Shown here: piece by piece, positions 1-6,012 of the stretch
How positions within the stretch are numbered: the first letter of the stretch is position 1
Layout: every line of letters starts with the position of its first letter
Source: an uncultured Bacteroidia bacterium
GTDB lineage: Bacteria > Bacteroidota > Bacteroidia > Bacteroidales > UBA932
DNA: 6,012 nucleotides
NCBI GenBank assembly: GCA_902766985.1
Contig: CACXFP010000143.1
Location: 1 to 6,012 of the forward strand
Reading direction: 5' to 3'
Made by a program: the position numbers and the translations under genes
Notes under the pieces: model-generated
What the model was told of the DNA's origin: nothing
Database searches by the model: none
Seen by the model: only the letters and a program-made list of their open reading frames with translations

Positions 1-829
1 CAATGACCTCGCCAGGAGCCTTCGAACCGGCGAATCCAAGATCATCAGCGTCATCGTGACCGACATCTCGAACGATTTCTTCGGCCGCCTCACCTTCCAC
101 ATCCAGGAGGAGGCGAAAAAAGCCGGATATCTGGTGCTGACCGTCAACAGCAACGAGGATGCCAGCGATTTCAGGGAGACGATAGGGATGCTCATGAGCA
201 AGAAGGTGGATGGGATAATAGTCGTTCCGCCTCCCGGTGGTGAAAACAGTATCTCCGAAATAATCGAACGCGGCGTTCCCGTGGTCACGGTTGACAGGGA
301 GAGCGCCGGCCTCAAGGTCGATTACGTGGGGGTTGACAATTACGGGGCCTCTTTCCAGGCAGTGAAGGGCTTGATAGATGATGGCTTCCGGAATATTGCC
401 GTGGCGACCCTGGACCTGGACATTTCCCCGTTGAATGCAAGGATCGGGGCGTACGAGGATGCCATGAGGGAAGCCGGGCTTGAGGACATGATCATGGAGC
501 AGCGGATCAGGTTCCTCCATGAGGATGCCGAGATCGAGTCGATGATCAGGAGGTTCAAGGACTGCGACGCCGTCTATTTCACGTCACAGCGAGTCTTCAT
601 AAGGGCGATGTCTTTCGCCACACATTCCGGACTCGCGTTCCGCAAGGACATGTGCCTGCTTTGCTTCGACGATATCAGCCCTTACAAGAGCCTGGACTTC
701 GATGTCAGGTATGTCGAGCAGCCGGTCGGCGAGATCGCCCGCAAAGCCTTCGACCTTCTCATCAAGAAGGTCAAGGGAGAGGAAAGCGCTGCCGGGAGAT
801 ATCTTTTCCAGGCAAGGTGCGTTGTCTAG
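1..829 (+). CDS. LacI-family transcriptional regulator, 3' part (N-terminal helix-turn-helix off window)
   Basis: This is a sugar-responsive DNA-binding repressor or activator of the LacI/GalR family. The reading frame is open from base 2, giving 275 visible residues. It begins in the hinge helix, NDLARSLRTG (bases 2-31), matching the family pattern LARSLRxG. The roughly 50-residue helix-turn-helix head therefore lies off the left edge, and the full protein would be about 325 residues, normal for the family. The periplasmic-binding-protein-like core follows: SVIVTDISNDFF at the start of the first lobe, VDGIIVVPPP, VPVVTVDR (visible residues 92-99), the arginine of NARIGAYEDAM (visible R147), and the C-terminal CFDDISPY (visible 221-228) with VEQPVGEIARKAFDLL. 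A GTG at base 56 is internal and not the start. The usual AxND effector-pocket motif reads TSQR here. The gene converges on the dehydrogenase gene. Its target is unknown; the neighbouring catabolic genes are candidates. Family assignment is firm, and the role is inferred. Confidence 0.93.
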   Translation, partial: NDLARSLRTGESKIISVIVTDISNDFFGRLTFHIQEEAKKAGYLVLTVNSNEDASDFRETIGMLMSKKVDGIIVVPPPGGENSISEIIERGVPVVTVDRESAGLKVDYVGVDNYGASFQAVKGLIDDGFRNIAVATLDLDISPLNARIGAYEDAMREAGLEDMIMEQRIRFLHEDAEIESMIRRFKDCDAVYFTSQRVFIRAMSFATHSGLAFRKDMCLLCFDDISPYKSLDFDVRYVEQPVGEIARKAFDLLIKKVKGEESAAGRYLFQARCVV

Positions 830-848
830 CTTTTGATGGGCGGGGCCG
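830..848. other. Short convergent intergenic gap without a clear terminator
   Basis: Nineteen bases separate the stop codons of the LacI-family gene and the convergent dehydrogenase gene. I see no GC-rich stem followed by a T-run on either strand in the gap or just beside it. Transcripts of the two genes probably overlap at their 3' ends, or end by a mechanism not visible in the sequence. Confidence 0.6.
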
Positions 849-2072
849 TCAGATGATCCCTTTCAGGCTGGCAGCCTTGGCCCGGTCTGCCGCATTGCGC
901 AGGTCTTTCAGGGAAACTCCCGACAGTATCATCCTGTAATAATCCAGGATCATTCCGCGAAGGGCCTTTTCCTCAGGTGTATTCCCAAGCCTGCTGATTT
1001 CCTCCAGGACCTTGCCGGCAGCCTCTTCCCCCTGTTCCGCACCGGCTTCGTCAAGATAGCGTTTCAGGGCGGCCGCTGCGCCTAGGGTTATGTATGCGGG
1101 GGTTATTCCCTCCTTGAGTGCCATCAGTGAGGATCCTATCAGCCTGTCGGTCGGCCCGAGCTTGCGCGCCGGGTCGCCTCCCACCCTTTGGCAGGTGTCT
1201 TTGAGGGCTGCGTTGGTGAAACGTCCGAGGAGGTCGCTTATATGCATCTGCAAGTCCCCGAGAGCCACTCCGTAGTGCCTGCTCAGGGCAAGGGCGCTTT
1301 CCAGCATGGCGTTCTGGGTGACGATGCGGATCTGTGCGTCATCTATGGCTTCGTAGATATATGTGCATCCGGCCAGGCCTCCGAGATATGCCGTGGTGGC
1401 GTGTCCCATGTTGTGGATGAAGAGCTTCCTCTTCACGAAGAAATCGAAAGGCTCGAAAGGCACCATGTCCTTTATTTCGGGTATCTGCCCTTTGAAGGCA
1501 GCCTTGTCGACTGGAAGGAAGCCGTACCTTTCCACGCAGACCCTCAGGGGCTCTCCGTCCTTCATCTCGTCCGTCTGGACCGGTACCATCCTTCCGATGG
1601 AGGCTTCCACAAGGCCGACAGTCCTGTCGAAGACGTCCTTTTCCTCTTCGGTGAGCTGTTCTTTGATCATGCCCTCAACGACCTTGTTTGCATCGTTGAG
1701 GTTCTCGCAGATGATGATGTTGAGGGGACCACCTCCTGCCTCCCAGCGTTTCCTGAGGCCTGCCACGATGTTGGGGATGATGAATTTCAGTATGCGCGCT
1801 CCCACTGCGGTGGCCATGAGGTCGCAGCCGGCTATGGCGTCGGAGGCTTCCCCGGCGTCGTTCCCGTTCACCGCCCACACGTTCTTTATGAGGATGTCCT
1901 CGTTTCCTTCGTTGGAAACTATCCTCACCGGGTAGCAACGGTCGGTACGCAGTTTGGACACCACGGCATCCGCCACGTCGATGAATGTAACTTCATATCC
2001 TGAACGGCTCATAAGGGCCCCGATAAATCCGCGGCCGATGTTGCCGCCTCCATACATGACTGCTTTTTTCAT
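849..2072 (-). CDS. mtlD: Mannitol-1-phosphate 5-dehydrogenase family protein (polyol-specific long-chain dehydrogenase)
   Basis: This is a cytosolic NAD(H)-dependent enzyme that should interconvert mannitol-1-phosphate and fructose-6-phosphate. It has 407 residues. The Rossmann motif is YGGGNIGRGFIG (residues 7-18), and Asp32 ends the second strand (VTFID), which favours NAD over NADP. LNIIICENLND (117-127) matches the LNIIACEN stretch of E. coli MtlD. The catalytic signature KxxxxNxxH of the polyol-specific long-chain dehydrogenases is intact: Lys216, Asn221 and His224 in KLFIHNMGH. HATTAYLGGLAG and LGRFTNAALKD also follow MtlD closely. The start is Met1, since E. coli MtlD begins the same distance before its glycine motif; Met6 is too close. 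At 407 residues it is about 25 longer than E. coli MtlD, with the excess at the C-terminal end. There is no mannitol PTS gene nearby, so the physiological substrate (mannitol-1-phosphate or another polyol or polyol phosphate) is not settled. It is divergent from the GH92 gene and has its own promoter at 2095-2102. Confidence 0.85.
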   Translation of the reverse strand: MKKAVMYGGGNIGRGFIGALMSRSGYEVTFIDVADAVVSKLRTDRCYPVRIVSNEGNEDILIKNVWAVNGNDAGEASDAIAGCDLMATAVGARILKFIIPNIVAGLRKRWEAGGGPLNIIICENLNDANKVVEGMIKEQLTEEEKDVFDRTVGLVEASIGRMVPVQTDEMKDGEPLRVCVERYGFLPVDKAAFKGQIPEIKDMVPFEPFDFFVKRKLFIHNMGHATTAYLGGLAGCTYIYEAIDDAQIRIVTQNAMLESALALSRHYGVALGDLQMHISDLLGRFTNAALKDTCQRVGGDPARKLGPTDRLIGSSLMALKEGITPAYITLGAAAALKRYLDEAGAEQGEEAAGKVLEEISRLGNTPEEKALRGMILDYYRMILSGVSLKDLRNAADRAKAASLKGII

Positions 2073-2094
2073 GGTTTAAATGTAAATCTCTTCA

Positions 2095-2102
2095 CAAAAT
2101 TA
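2095..2102 (-). promoter_or_regulatory. Bacteroidota-type -7 promoter element for the dehydrogenase gene
   Basis: Read on the minus strand, these bases are TAATTTTG, an 8-of-8 match to the TAnnTTTG element recognised by the primary sigma factor of Bacteroidota. The element ends 22 bases before the ATG, which would give a 5' leader of about 15 bases. The matching -33 TTTG is not clear: a T-run at about 2117-2121 is nearest, with shorter than usual spacing. The spacing to the gene and the strand support the call. The transcription start is inferred. Confidence 0.5.
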
Positions 2103-2116
2103 CCACTTTTTGGTGG
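2103..2116. promoter_or_regulatory. Small inverted repeat abutting the -7 element, possible operator
   Basis: CCAC at 2103-2106 and GTGG at 2113-2116 form an inverted repeat around a 6-base T-rich centre. It lies directly upstream of the -7 element of the dehydrogenase promoter, where a bound repressor would block RNA polymerase. The arms are only 4 bp, so chance occurrence is quite possible. Confidence 0.2.
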
Positions 2117-2168
2117 AAAAATGTTAATTTTATGCGGTTAATCTTGATATTGGTTCTAAAATCTAAAT

Positions 2169-2174
2169 AACGTT
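2169..2174. promoter_or_regulatory. CG-centred palindrome AACGTT just before the GH92 start
   Basis: AACGTT is a perfect 6-bp palindrome with a central CG, three bases before the GH92 ATG. LacI-family operators are commonly palindromes with a central CG pair, so this could be a half-degenerate operator (right arm CGTTTCC, left arm not matching beyond the core). It is short and could be chance. Confidence 0.15.
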
Positions 2175-2177
2175 TCC

Positions 2178-4382
2178 ATGAAAAGGTTCTTATTCCCTTT
2201 AATTGCGGTCTTCGCGGCAGTTTCCTGCTCGACGGCCCCGGAGAAGTCCTCCCTTGATTATGTGGATCCAACCATTGGCGGCGTCGGACTCCTGCTCCAG
2301 CCCACCAGAGCTACGGTCCAGGTCCCCAACGAATTCGTTCGCTGGACTCCCGACAGGGCTGACCTCCTTGACGACCAGATTTCTTCCTACCCCCTCACCA
2401 TGGTCTCCCACAGGAACGGTTCCGTGTTCGGATTCCTTCCCGTGGCCGGCAACGACCCCGCCGCCCTCTGGAGGGTCCGCCAGACCTATGACAACGAGAA
2501 TGCCCGCCCGTACAGGTATTCTTCCGACCTCGACGGCTGCCATATCGAGTATTCCCCCACCGCCAAGTGCGGAATCGCGGAGGTCGATTTCTGCGGAGAC
2601 GAGGGCAAATGGTTCAGGTTCAGCCTTATGAGCCGTGATGGCTCGTATTCCAAGGTTGACGCCAACACCATCGCCGGCATCGAGAAGATGGGGAATTTCG
2701 CCGTGTATGTCGTGGCGGCGTTCGACTCCGAAATCAAGGAGTTCGTCTCCGGTGAGAGGGGAGCCGTCCTCGTGGGATTCGGCCCCGGAAAGGGCAAGGT
2801 GTCCATGCGCTACGGCATTTCCCTGATAGACGGGGACCAGGCCGCAGCCAACCTCGAAGCGGAGATACCGGCATTCGACCTTGAAAAGGTCACCGCAGCC
2901 TGCCGCAAGGCATGGGAGGACAGGATCGGCCAGATCGACGTCTCCGGCGGAAGCGAAAGGCACCTGAGGATGTTCTACACCGCCCTCTACCGCTGCTGCG
3001 AGAGGATGGTGAACCTCACCGAGGGCGACCGCTACTACAGCGGCTTCGACCACCAGGTGCACAAGGCGGACCATCCGTTCTATGCCGACAACTGGCTTTG
3101 GGACACCTATATCGCGCTTGAGCCCCTTCAGACCATCCTCCAGCCCGAAATGGAGACCAACAAGATCAAGTCCTACATCGACATGTACACCCAGTGCGGC
3201 ATCATGCCTTCCTTCGGTCTTCCTTTCGGAATCTCCCGCGGCATGACCGGCAACTACGCCGCCGTCTGGATGGCCGACGCCTGGTCGAAGGGCCTGCGTT
3301 TCGACCTTGAAACCGCATACGAGGGCCTGAAGAAGAAGTCCCTCGAGGTGACCCACATCCCCTGGAGACTCGATCCCAGCACCCCTCTTGACAAATTCTA
3401 TGAGGAGAAGGGATACTTCCCCGGCCTTCAGCCCGGCGAGAAAGAGACCGAACCCGTGGTCGACACACGCTGGGAGCGCCGCCAGAGCGTTGCCATCACC
3501 ACTGCTTTCAGCTATGCCGACTGGGCTACCGCCCAGATTGCAGGCCTCCTCGGCAAAGAACAGGACAAGGCTGATTTCCTTCGCAGGGCCGCCTACTACC
3601 GCAACCTCTACAACCCTGACCTGAAGCTTCTCTGGCCCAAGGATTCCAAGGGCAACTGGATCGAAGGCGTGGATCCCCGCTACACCGACAGGAACTACTA
3701 CACCGAGAACAATGCCTACACCTTCCTCTGGGACGTGAAGCATGACCTTTCCGGCCTGTTCGAGCTCATGGGCGGCCGCGAGAAGGCAGAGGAAAACATG
3801 GACGAAATGTTCCGTATCCCCCTCGGCATGAGCAAGTACAAATTCTGGAACATCAATCCCGATGCAACCGGCATGATAGGGCAGTACGCCGTGGGCAACG
3901 AGCCCGGTTTCCATACCCCCTACATCTATGACTACACCGGTTCTCCCTGGAAGACCCAGAAATGGATCCACAAGATCATAGACAGCCAGTTCAACGACTC
4001 CTACTTCGGCCTTCCCGGCGACGAGGACGGCGGCGGAATGTCCGCCTTCCTGGTGTTCAGCATGATGGGCTATTTCCCCGTGGCTCCCGGCATCCCCGTA
4101 TATGCCATCGGCAGCCCCTTCTTCGAGACCGCCACGATGCATATCCCGAACGGCAAGGACTTCACCGTCAAGGCAGAGAACTTCTCTGAAGATAACAGGT
4201 ACATCCAGAGCGCAACCCTCAACGGCAAGGCTCTCGACAGGCCCTGGTTCTCACATGAAGAGCTCATGGCCGGCGGCGTGCTCAAGCTCGTGATGGGTTC
4301 CCAGCCCAACAAGGCCTGGGGTTCAGCTCCCGAGGCGGCTCCTCCTTCGTCCCTGGACTATACCTGGCCCAAGTCTGAATAG
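2178..4382 (+). CDS. GH92 family glycoside hydrolase (alpha-mannosidase family), lipoprotein
   Basis: This is a predicted exo-acting, calcium-dependent, inverting alpha-mannosidase of family GH92, exported and lipid-anchored. It has 734 residues, the usual family length. A signal peptide with lipobox AVSC puts the lipidated cysteine at Cys17. No acidic surface-export signal follows it, so a periplasmic side is likely. The N-terminal beta-sandwich starts at DYVDPTIGG (27-35). The (alpha/alpha)6 barrel runs from about 256 to 655: NWLWDTY (305-311), TENNAYTFLWDVKHD (509-523) with Glu510 aligning to the family's general acid, GNEPGFHTPYIYDYTGSPW (573-591) and PGDEDGGGMSAF (613-624) carrying the acidic residues expected for the base. 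The C-terminal WGSAPEAAPPS is also typical. In place of the glycine-rich GHTxPGA segment found in many members it has GLLLQPTRATVQVPN (37-51). This points to a distinct subgroup, so linkage specificity cannot be read from sequence. The GH127 gene follows 14 bp downstream and is probably cotranscribed. Confidence 0.93.
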   Translation: MKRFLFPLIAVFAAVSCSTAPEKSSLDYVDPTIGGVGLLLQPTRATVQVPNEFVRWTPDRADLLDDQISSYPLTMVSHRNGSVFGFLPVAGNDPAALWRVRQTYDNENARPYRYSSDLDGCHIEYSPTAKCGIAEVDFCGDEGKWFRFSLMSRDGSYSKVDANTIAGIEKMGNFAVYVVAAFDSEIKEFVSGERGAVLVGFGPGKGKVSMRYGISLIDGDQAAANLEAEIPAFDLEKVTAACRKAWEDRIGQIDVSGGSERHLRMFYTALYRCCERMVNLTEGDRYYSGFDHQVHKADHPFYADNWLWDTYIALEPLQTILQPEMETNKIKSYIDMYTQCGIMPSFGLPFGISRGMTGNYAAVWMADAWSKGLRFDLETAYEGLKKKSLEVTHIPWRLDPSTPLDKFYEEKGYFPGLQPGEKETEPVVDTRWERRQSVAITTAFSYADWATAQIAGLLGKEQDKADFLRRAAYYRNLYNPDLKLLWPKDSKGNWIEGVDPRYTDRNYYTENNAYTFLWDVKHDLSGLFELMGGREKAEENMDEMFRIPLGMSKYKFWNINPDATGMIGQYAVGNEPGFHTPYIYDYTGSPWKTQKWIHKIIDSQFNDSYFGLPGDEDGGGMSAFLVFSMMGYFPVAPGIPVYAIGSPFFETATMHIPNGKDFTVKAENFSEDNRYIQSATLNGKALDRPWFSHEELMAGGVLKLVMGSQPNKAWGSAPEAAPPSSLDYTWPKSE

Positions 4383-4396
4383 TCAGGGTACGGACT

Positions 4397-6012
4397 ATGA
4401 GGAAGGTTTTGTTTTTCATCGCCCTCGCCCTGGCCGGATGCACTTCCGGACTCCAGGGCGTGAGCGTCGTTGACAGGCCGGAAGCGGCGTCGGTCAATTC
4501 CAGCTATGTATCAAACAAGGCTCCACTGGTGCCTCAGAGTTTCATCAAGCTTCCTGCCGGAACCATTTCCGCCGAAGGTTGGCTGGGAGAGGCTCTCGAC
4601 CGCCAGAGGAACGGCCTGAACGGCCATCTCGGAGAGTTGAGCCATTTCCTGAAGAAGGAAGACAATGCGTGGCTCAACGAAGGCGGCAGCCACGGCTGGG
4701 AGGAAGTCCCCTACTGGCTCAAGGGATACGGCGACCTCGCCTACGTCCTGCATGATGAAAAGATGCTCGAGGAGACGAAACTCTGGATCGAGGCCGCCCT
4801 CGCAAGCCAGCGTGAAGACGGCTTCTTCGGACCTGACAACAGGCACGACGGAAAGCCGGATCTCTGGCCCAACATGATCGTGCTATGGTGCCTCCAGTCC
4901 TGGCATGAATACACCGGCGATCCCCGTGTCCTTGATTTCATGACCAGGTATTTCCGCTGGGAACTCACCGTCCCCGACGAGGATTTCCTGAAGGACTACT
5001 GGGGCAGCAGCCGCGCCGGAGACAACATCGAAAGCGTCATGTGGCTTTACAACCGCACCGGAGACAACACGATACTTCCTTTGATAGACAAGATCCACCG
5101 GAACGCGCAGGACTGGCATCAGGATTCCAACCTGCCCAACTGGCACAACGTGAATATCGCGCAGGGTTTCCGCGAGCCCGCGCAGTATTTCGCATACTCC
5201 AAGGATTCTTCGATGCTCGCCGCGTCGTACAACAATTTCCGCCTCATCCGCAGGACTTTCGGACAGATGCCCGGAGGAATGTGGGCCGGGGATGAAAATT
5301 CCCGTCTCGGATACATAGATCCGCGCCAGGGAATCGAGACCTGCGCCCTCGTGGAGCAGATGGCCTCCGACGAGCTTCTTCTCCGCCAGACCGGCGACCC
5401 TTTCTGGGCTGAGAACTGCGAGGATGTGGCCTTCAACAACTACACCGTGGCCCTCACTCCCGACTTCAGGGCCCTGAGGTATATCACCAGCGCAAACATG
5501 CCGGTAAGCGATGCCAGGAATCACGCTCCCGGAATCCAGAACTTCGGTGACATGTTCCTGATGACCCCCGTGGACCACCGCTGCTGCCAGCATGACCACG
5601 GCCAGGGCTGGCCCTATCTTGCGGAGAACCTCATCTATGCAACTCCCGATGACGGAGTCGCCGCTGTCCTCTACGCCGCCTGTTCGGCGAGCGTCAAGGT
5701 GGCTGGTGGAATGGAGGTTAAGATTCGTGAAACGACGAATTATCCCTTTGATGAGAGAATTTCCTTCTCGGTCGATCCTGAATCCCCTGTAAGCTTCCCC
5801 TTCTATCTCCGCCTCCCTTCATGGGCCCGCGGAGCCAGGGCGAAGGTCAACGGGAAAGATGTCGGAAAGGCCCTTGAAGGAGGAAAATACCTCAGGATCG
5901 AGAGGACCTGGAAGCCCGGGGACAAGGTTGAGCTGACCCTTCCCATGGAGCTCTCCGTCAGGCGCTGGGAACTCAACAAAAACAGCGTGAGCGTGGATTA
6001 CGGCCCTCTTAC
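4397..6012 (+). CDS. GH127/DUF1680 family glycoside hydrolase (beta-L-arabinofuranosidase family), lipoprotein, 3' end off window
   Basis: This is a predicted retaining, zinc-dependent glycosidase that uses a cysteine nucleophile. The family's known substrates include beta-L-arabinofuranosides and, for some members, aceric acid units of rhamnogalacturonan II. There are 538 visible codons; members usually have about 600-700 residues, so the C-terminal end is missing. The signal peptide has a strong lipobox LAGC, with lipidated Cys15. The (alpha/alpha)6 catalytic domain spans about 45-415: GGSHGWEEVPYWLKGYGDLAY, REDGFFGP (139-146), IETCALVEQM with Glu314 and Cys316, and HRCCQHDHGQGWPY with Cys396 and Cys397. 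These match the Glu-x-Cys...Cys-Cys zinc and nucleophile set of the family. Glu300 in AGDEN is the candidate acid/base. A beta-sandwich follows (FYLRLPSWARGA, 469-480). ATG 4397 is chosen because it gives the complete signal peptide; AGGG at 4385-4388 is a possible ribosome site. Family is confident, substrate unknown. Confidence 0.9.
   Translation, partial: MRKVLFFIALALAGCTSGLQGVSVVDRPEAASVNSSYVSNKAPLVPQSFIKLPAGTISAEGWLGEALDRQRNGLNGHLGELSHFLKKEDNAWLNEGGSHGWEEVPYWLKGYGDLAYVLHDEKMLEETKLWIEAALASQREDGFFGPDNRHDGKPDLWPNMIVLWCLQSWHEYTGDPRVLDFMTRYFRWELTVPDEDFLKDYWGSSRAGDNIESVMWLYNRTGDNTILPLIDKIHRNAQDWHQDSNLPNWHNVNIAQGFREPAQYFAYSKDSSMLAASYNNFRLIRRTFGQMPGGMWAGDENSRLGYIDPRQGIETCALVEQMASDELLLRQTGDPFWAENCEDVAFNNYTVALTPDFRALRYITSANMPVSDARNHAPGIQNFGDMFLMTPVDHRCCQHDHGQGWPYLAENLIYATPDDGVAAVLYAACSASVKVAGGMEVKIRETTNYPFDERISFSVDPESPVSFPFYLRLPSWARGARAKVNGKDVGKALEGGKYLRIERTWKPGDKVELTLPMELSVRRWELNKNSVSVDYGPL

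Larger units (their letters stand above)
2073..2177. promoter_or_regulatory. AT-rich divergent intergenic control region
   Basis: These 105 bp separate the divergent start codons of the dehydrogenase and GH92 genes. They are about 28% GC, against clearly GC-rich coding sequence on both sides. The region must hold the promoters of both directions. The minus-strand promoter is recognisable (2095-2102). For the plus strand only a 7-of-8 match to TAnnTTTG, TAATTTTA at 2125-2132, is visible, with no TTTG at proper spacing. Neither start codon has a clear Shine-Dalgarno site; the A-rich stretch before each ATG is typical of Bacteroidota translation starts. Confidence 0.8.

Noticed and set aside
56..58. 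GTG as a possible start of the LacI-family gene
   Set aside because: The frame is open upstream to base 2 and encodes the conserved hinge helix LARSLRTG, so the GTG is an internal valine codon.
865..877. Perfect inverted repeat AGGCTG-G-CAGCCT near the convergent gene ends, considered as a terminator
   Set aside because: The arms are almost touching, so only a 4-bp stem with a 5-base loop can form. No T-run follows on either strand, and it lies inside the dehydrogenase coding sequence.
1188..2003. A 271-codon plus-strand open frame opposite the dehydrogenase gene
   Set aside because: It is the antisense shadow of a well-supported MtlD-family gene and its translation resembles no family I know.
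2125..2132. TAATTTTA as the -7 element of a GH92 promoter
   Set aside because: It matches 7 of 8 positions by strand-favourable AT content, but no TTTG lies at the expected distance upstream. It was therefore kept only as a remark in the intergenic entry.
2123..2167. Short direct repeats GTTAAT (2123-2128, 2137-2142) and TCTAAA (2155-2160, 2162-2167)
   Set aside because: Hexamers recurring in about 100 bp of AT-rich DNA are expected by chance, and their spacings do not follow a helical turn.
2199..4142. A 647-codon open frame on the minus strand across nearly all of the GH92 gene
   Set aside because: The sense strand has intact GH92 motifs end to end. High GC at third codon positions removes stop codons from the antisense frame. 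The antisense product is low-complexity in Val, Gly, Ala, Glu and His with no recognisable domain.
2237..4364. The GH92 protein has SSLDY near both ends (residues 24-28 and 724-728), each preceded by APE, suggesting a repeat or duplication
   Set aside because: Both stretches fit normal family positions: the start of the N-terminal domain and the common C-terminal tail WGSAPEAAPPS. The similarity is too short to indicate duplication.
4883..5599. A 238-codon minus-strand open frame opposite the GH127 gene
   Set aside because: It is a shadow of the GH127 coding frame, which holds all catalytic motifs.

Overview
This window looks like chromosomal DNA from a GC-rich member of the Bacteroidota, most likely the order Bacteroidales. 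The evidence is the gene content (two lipoprotein-type glycoside hydrolases in tandem), a perfect match to the Bacteroidota promoter element TAnnTTTG, mostly weak or absent Shine-Dalgarno sites, and AT-rich intergenic DNA between GC-rich genes that use AGG often for arginine. A gut or rumen lineage such as Alistipes or one of its uncultured relatives would fit, but that is inference. There are four genes, two complete and two cut by the window edges. No RNA genes, mobile elements, CRISPR arrays or long repeats were seen.

Layout: (1) bases 1-829, + strand, the 3' part of a LacI-family transcriptional regulator whose DNA-binding head lies off the left edge; (2) bases 849-2072, - strand, a mannitol-1-phosphate 5-dehydrogenase-type enzyme, convergent with the regulator across a 19-bp gap; (3) bases 2073-2177, a 105-bp AT-rich divergent regulatory region carrying a good promoter for the dehydrogenase; (4) bases 2178-4382, + strand, a complete lipoprotein GH92 enzyme (alpha-mannosidase family); (5) bases 4397-6012, + strand, a lipoprotein GH127/DUF1680 enzyme (beta-L-arabinofuranosidase family), cut by the right edge and starting 14 bp after the GH92 stop.

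The two hydrolases form an operon-like pair that probably trims a mannose- and arabinofuranose-type (or related) glycan in the periplasm or at the cell surface. It resembles the enzyme part of a polysaccharide utilization locus, although no SusC/SusD genes are visible here. Mannose released by GH92 would enter metabolism as mannose-6-phosphate and then fructose-6-phosphate. The latter is the substrate or product of the divergently transcribed dehydrogenase, so the shared regulatory region may join glycan breakdown to mannitol metabolism. The LacI-type protein is a candidate local regulator. That link is inference.

Nothing in the window looks like an undescribed system. The points most worth a second look are the metal-site neighbourhood of the GH127 enzyme, the divergent control region, and the atypical effector pocket of the LacI protein.
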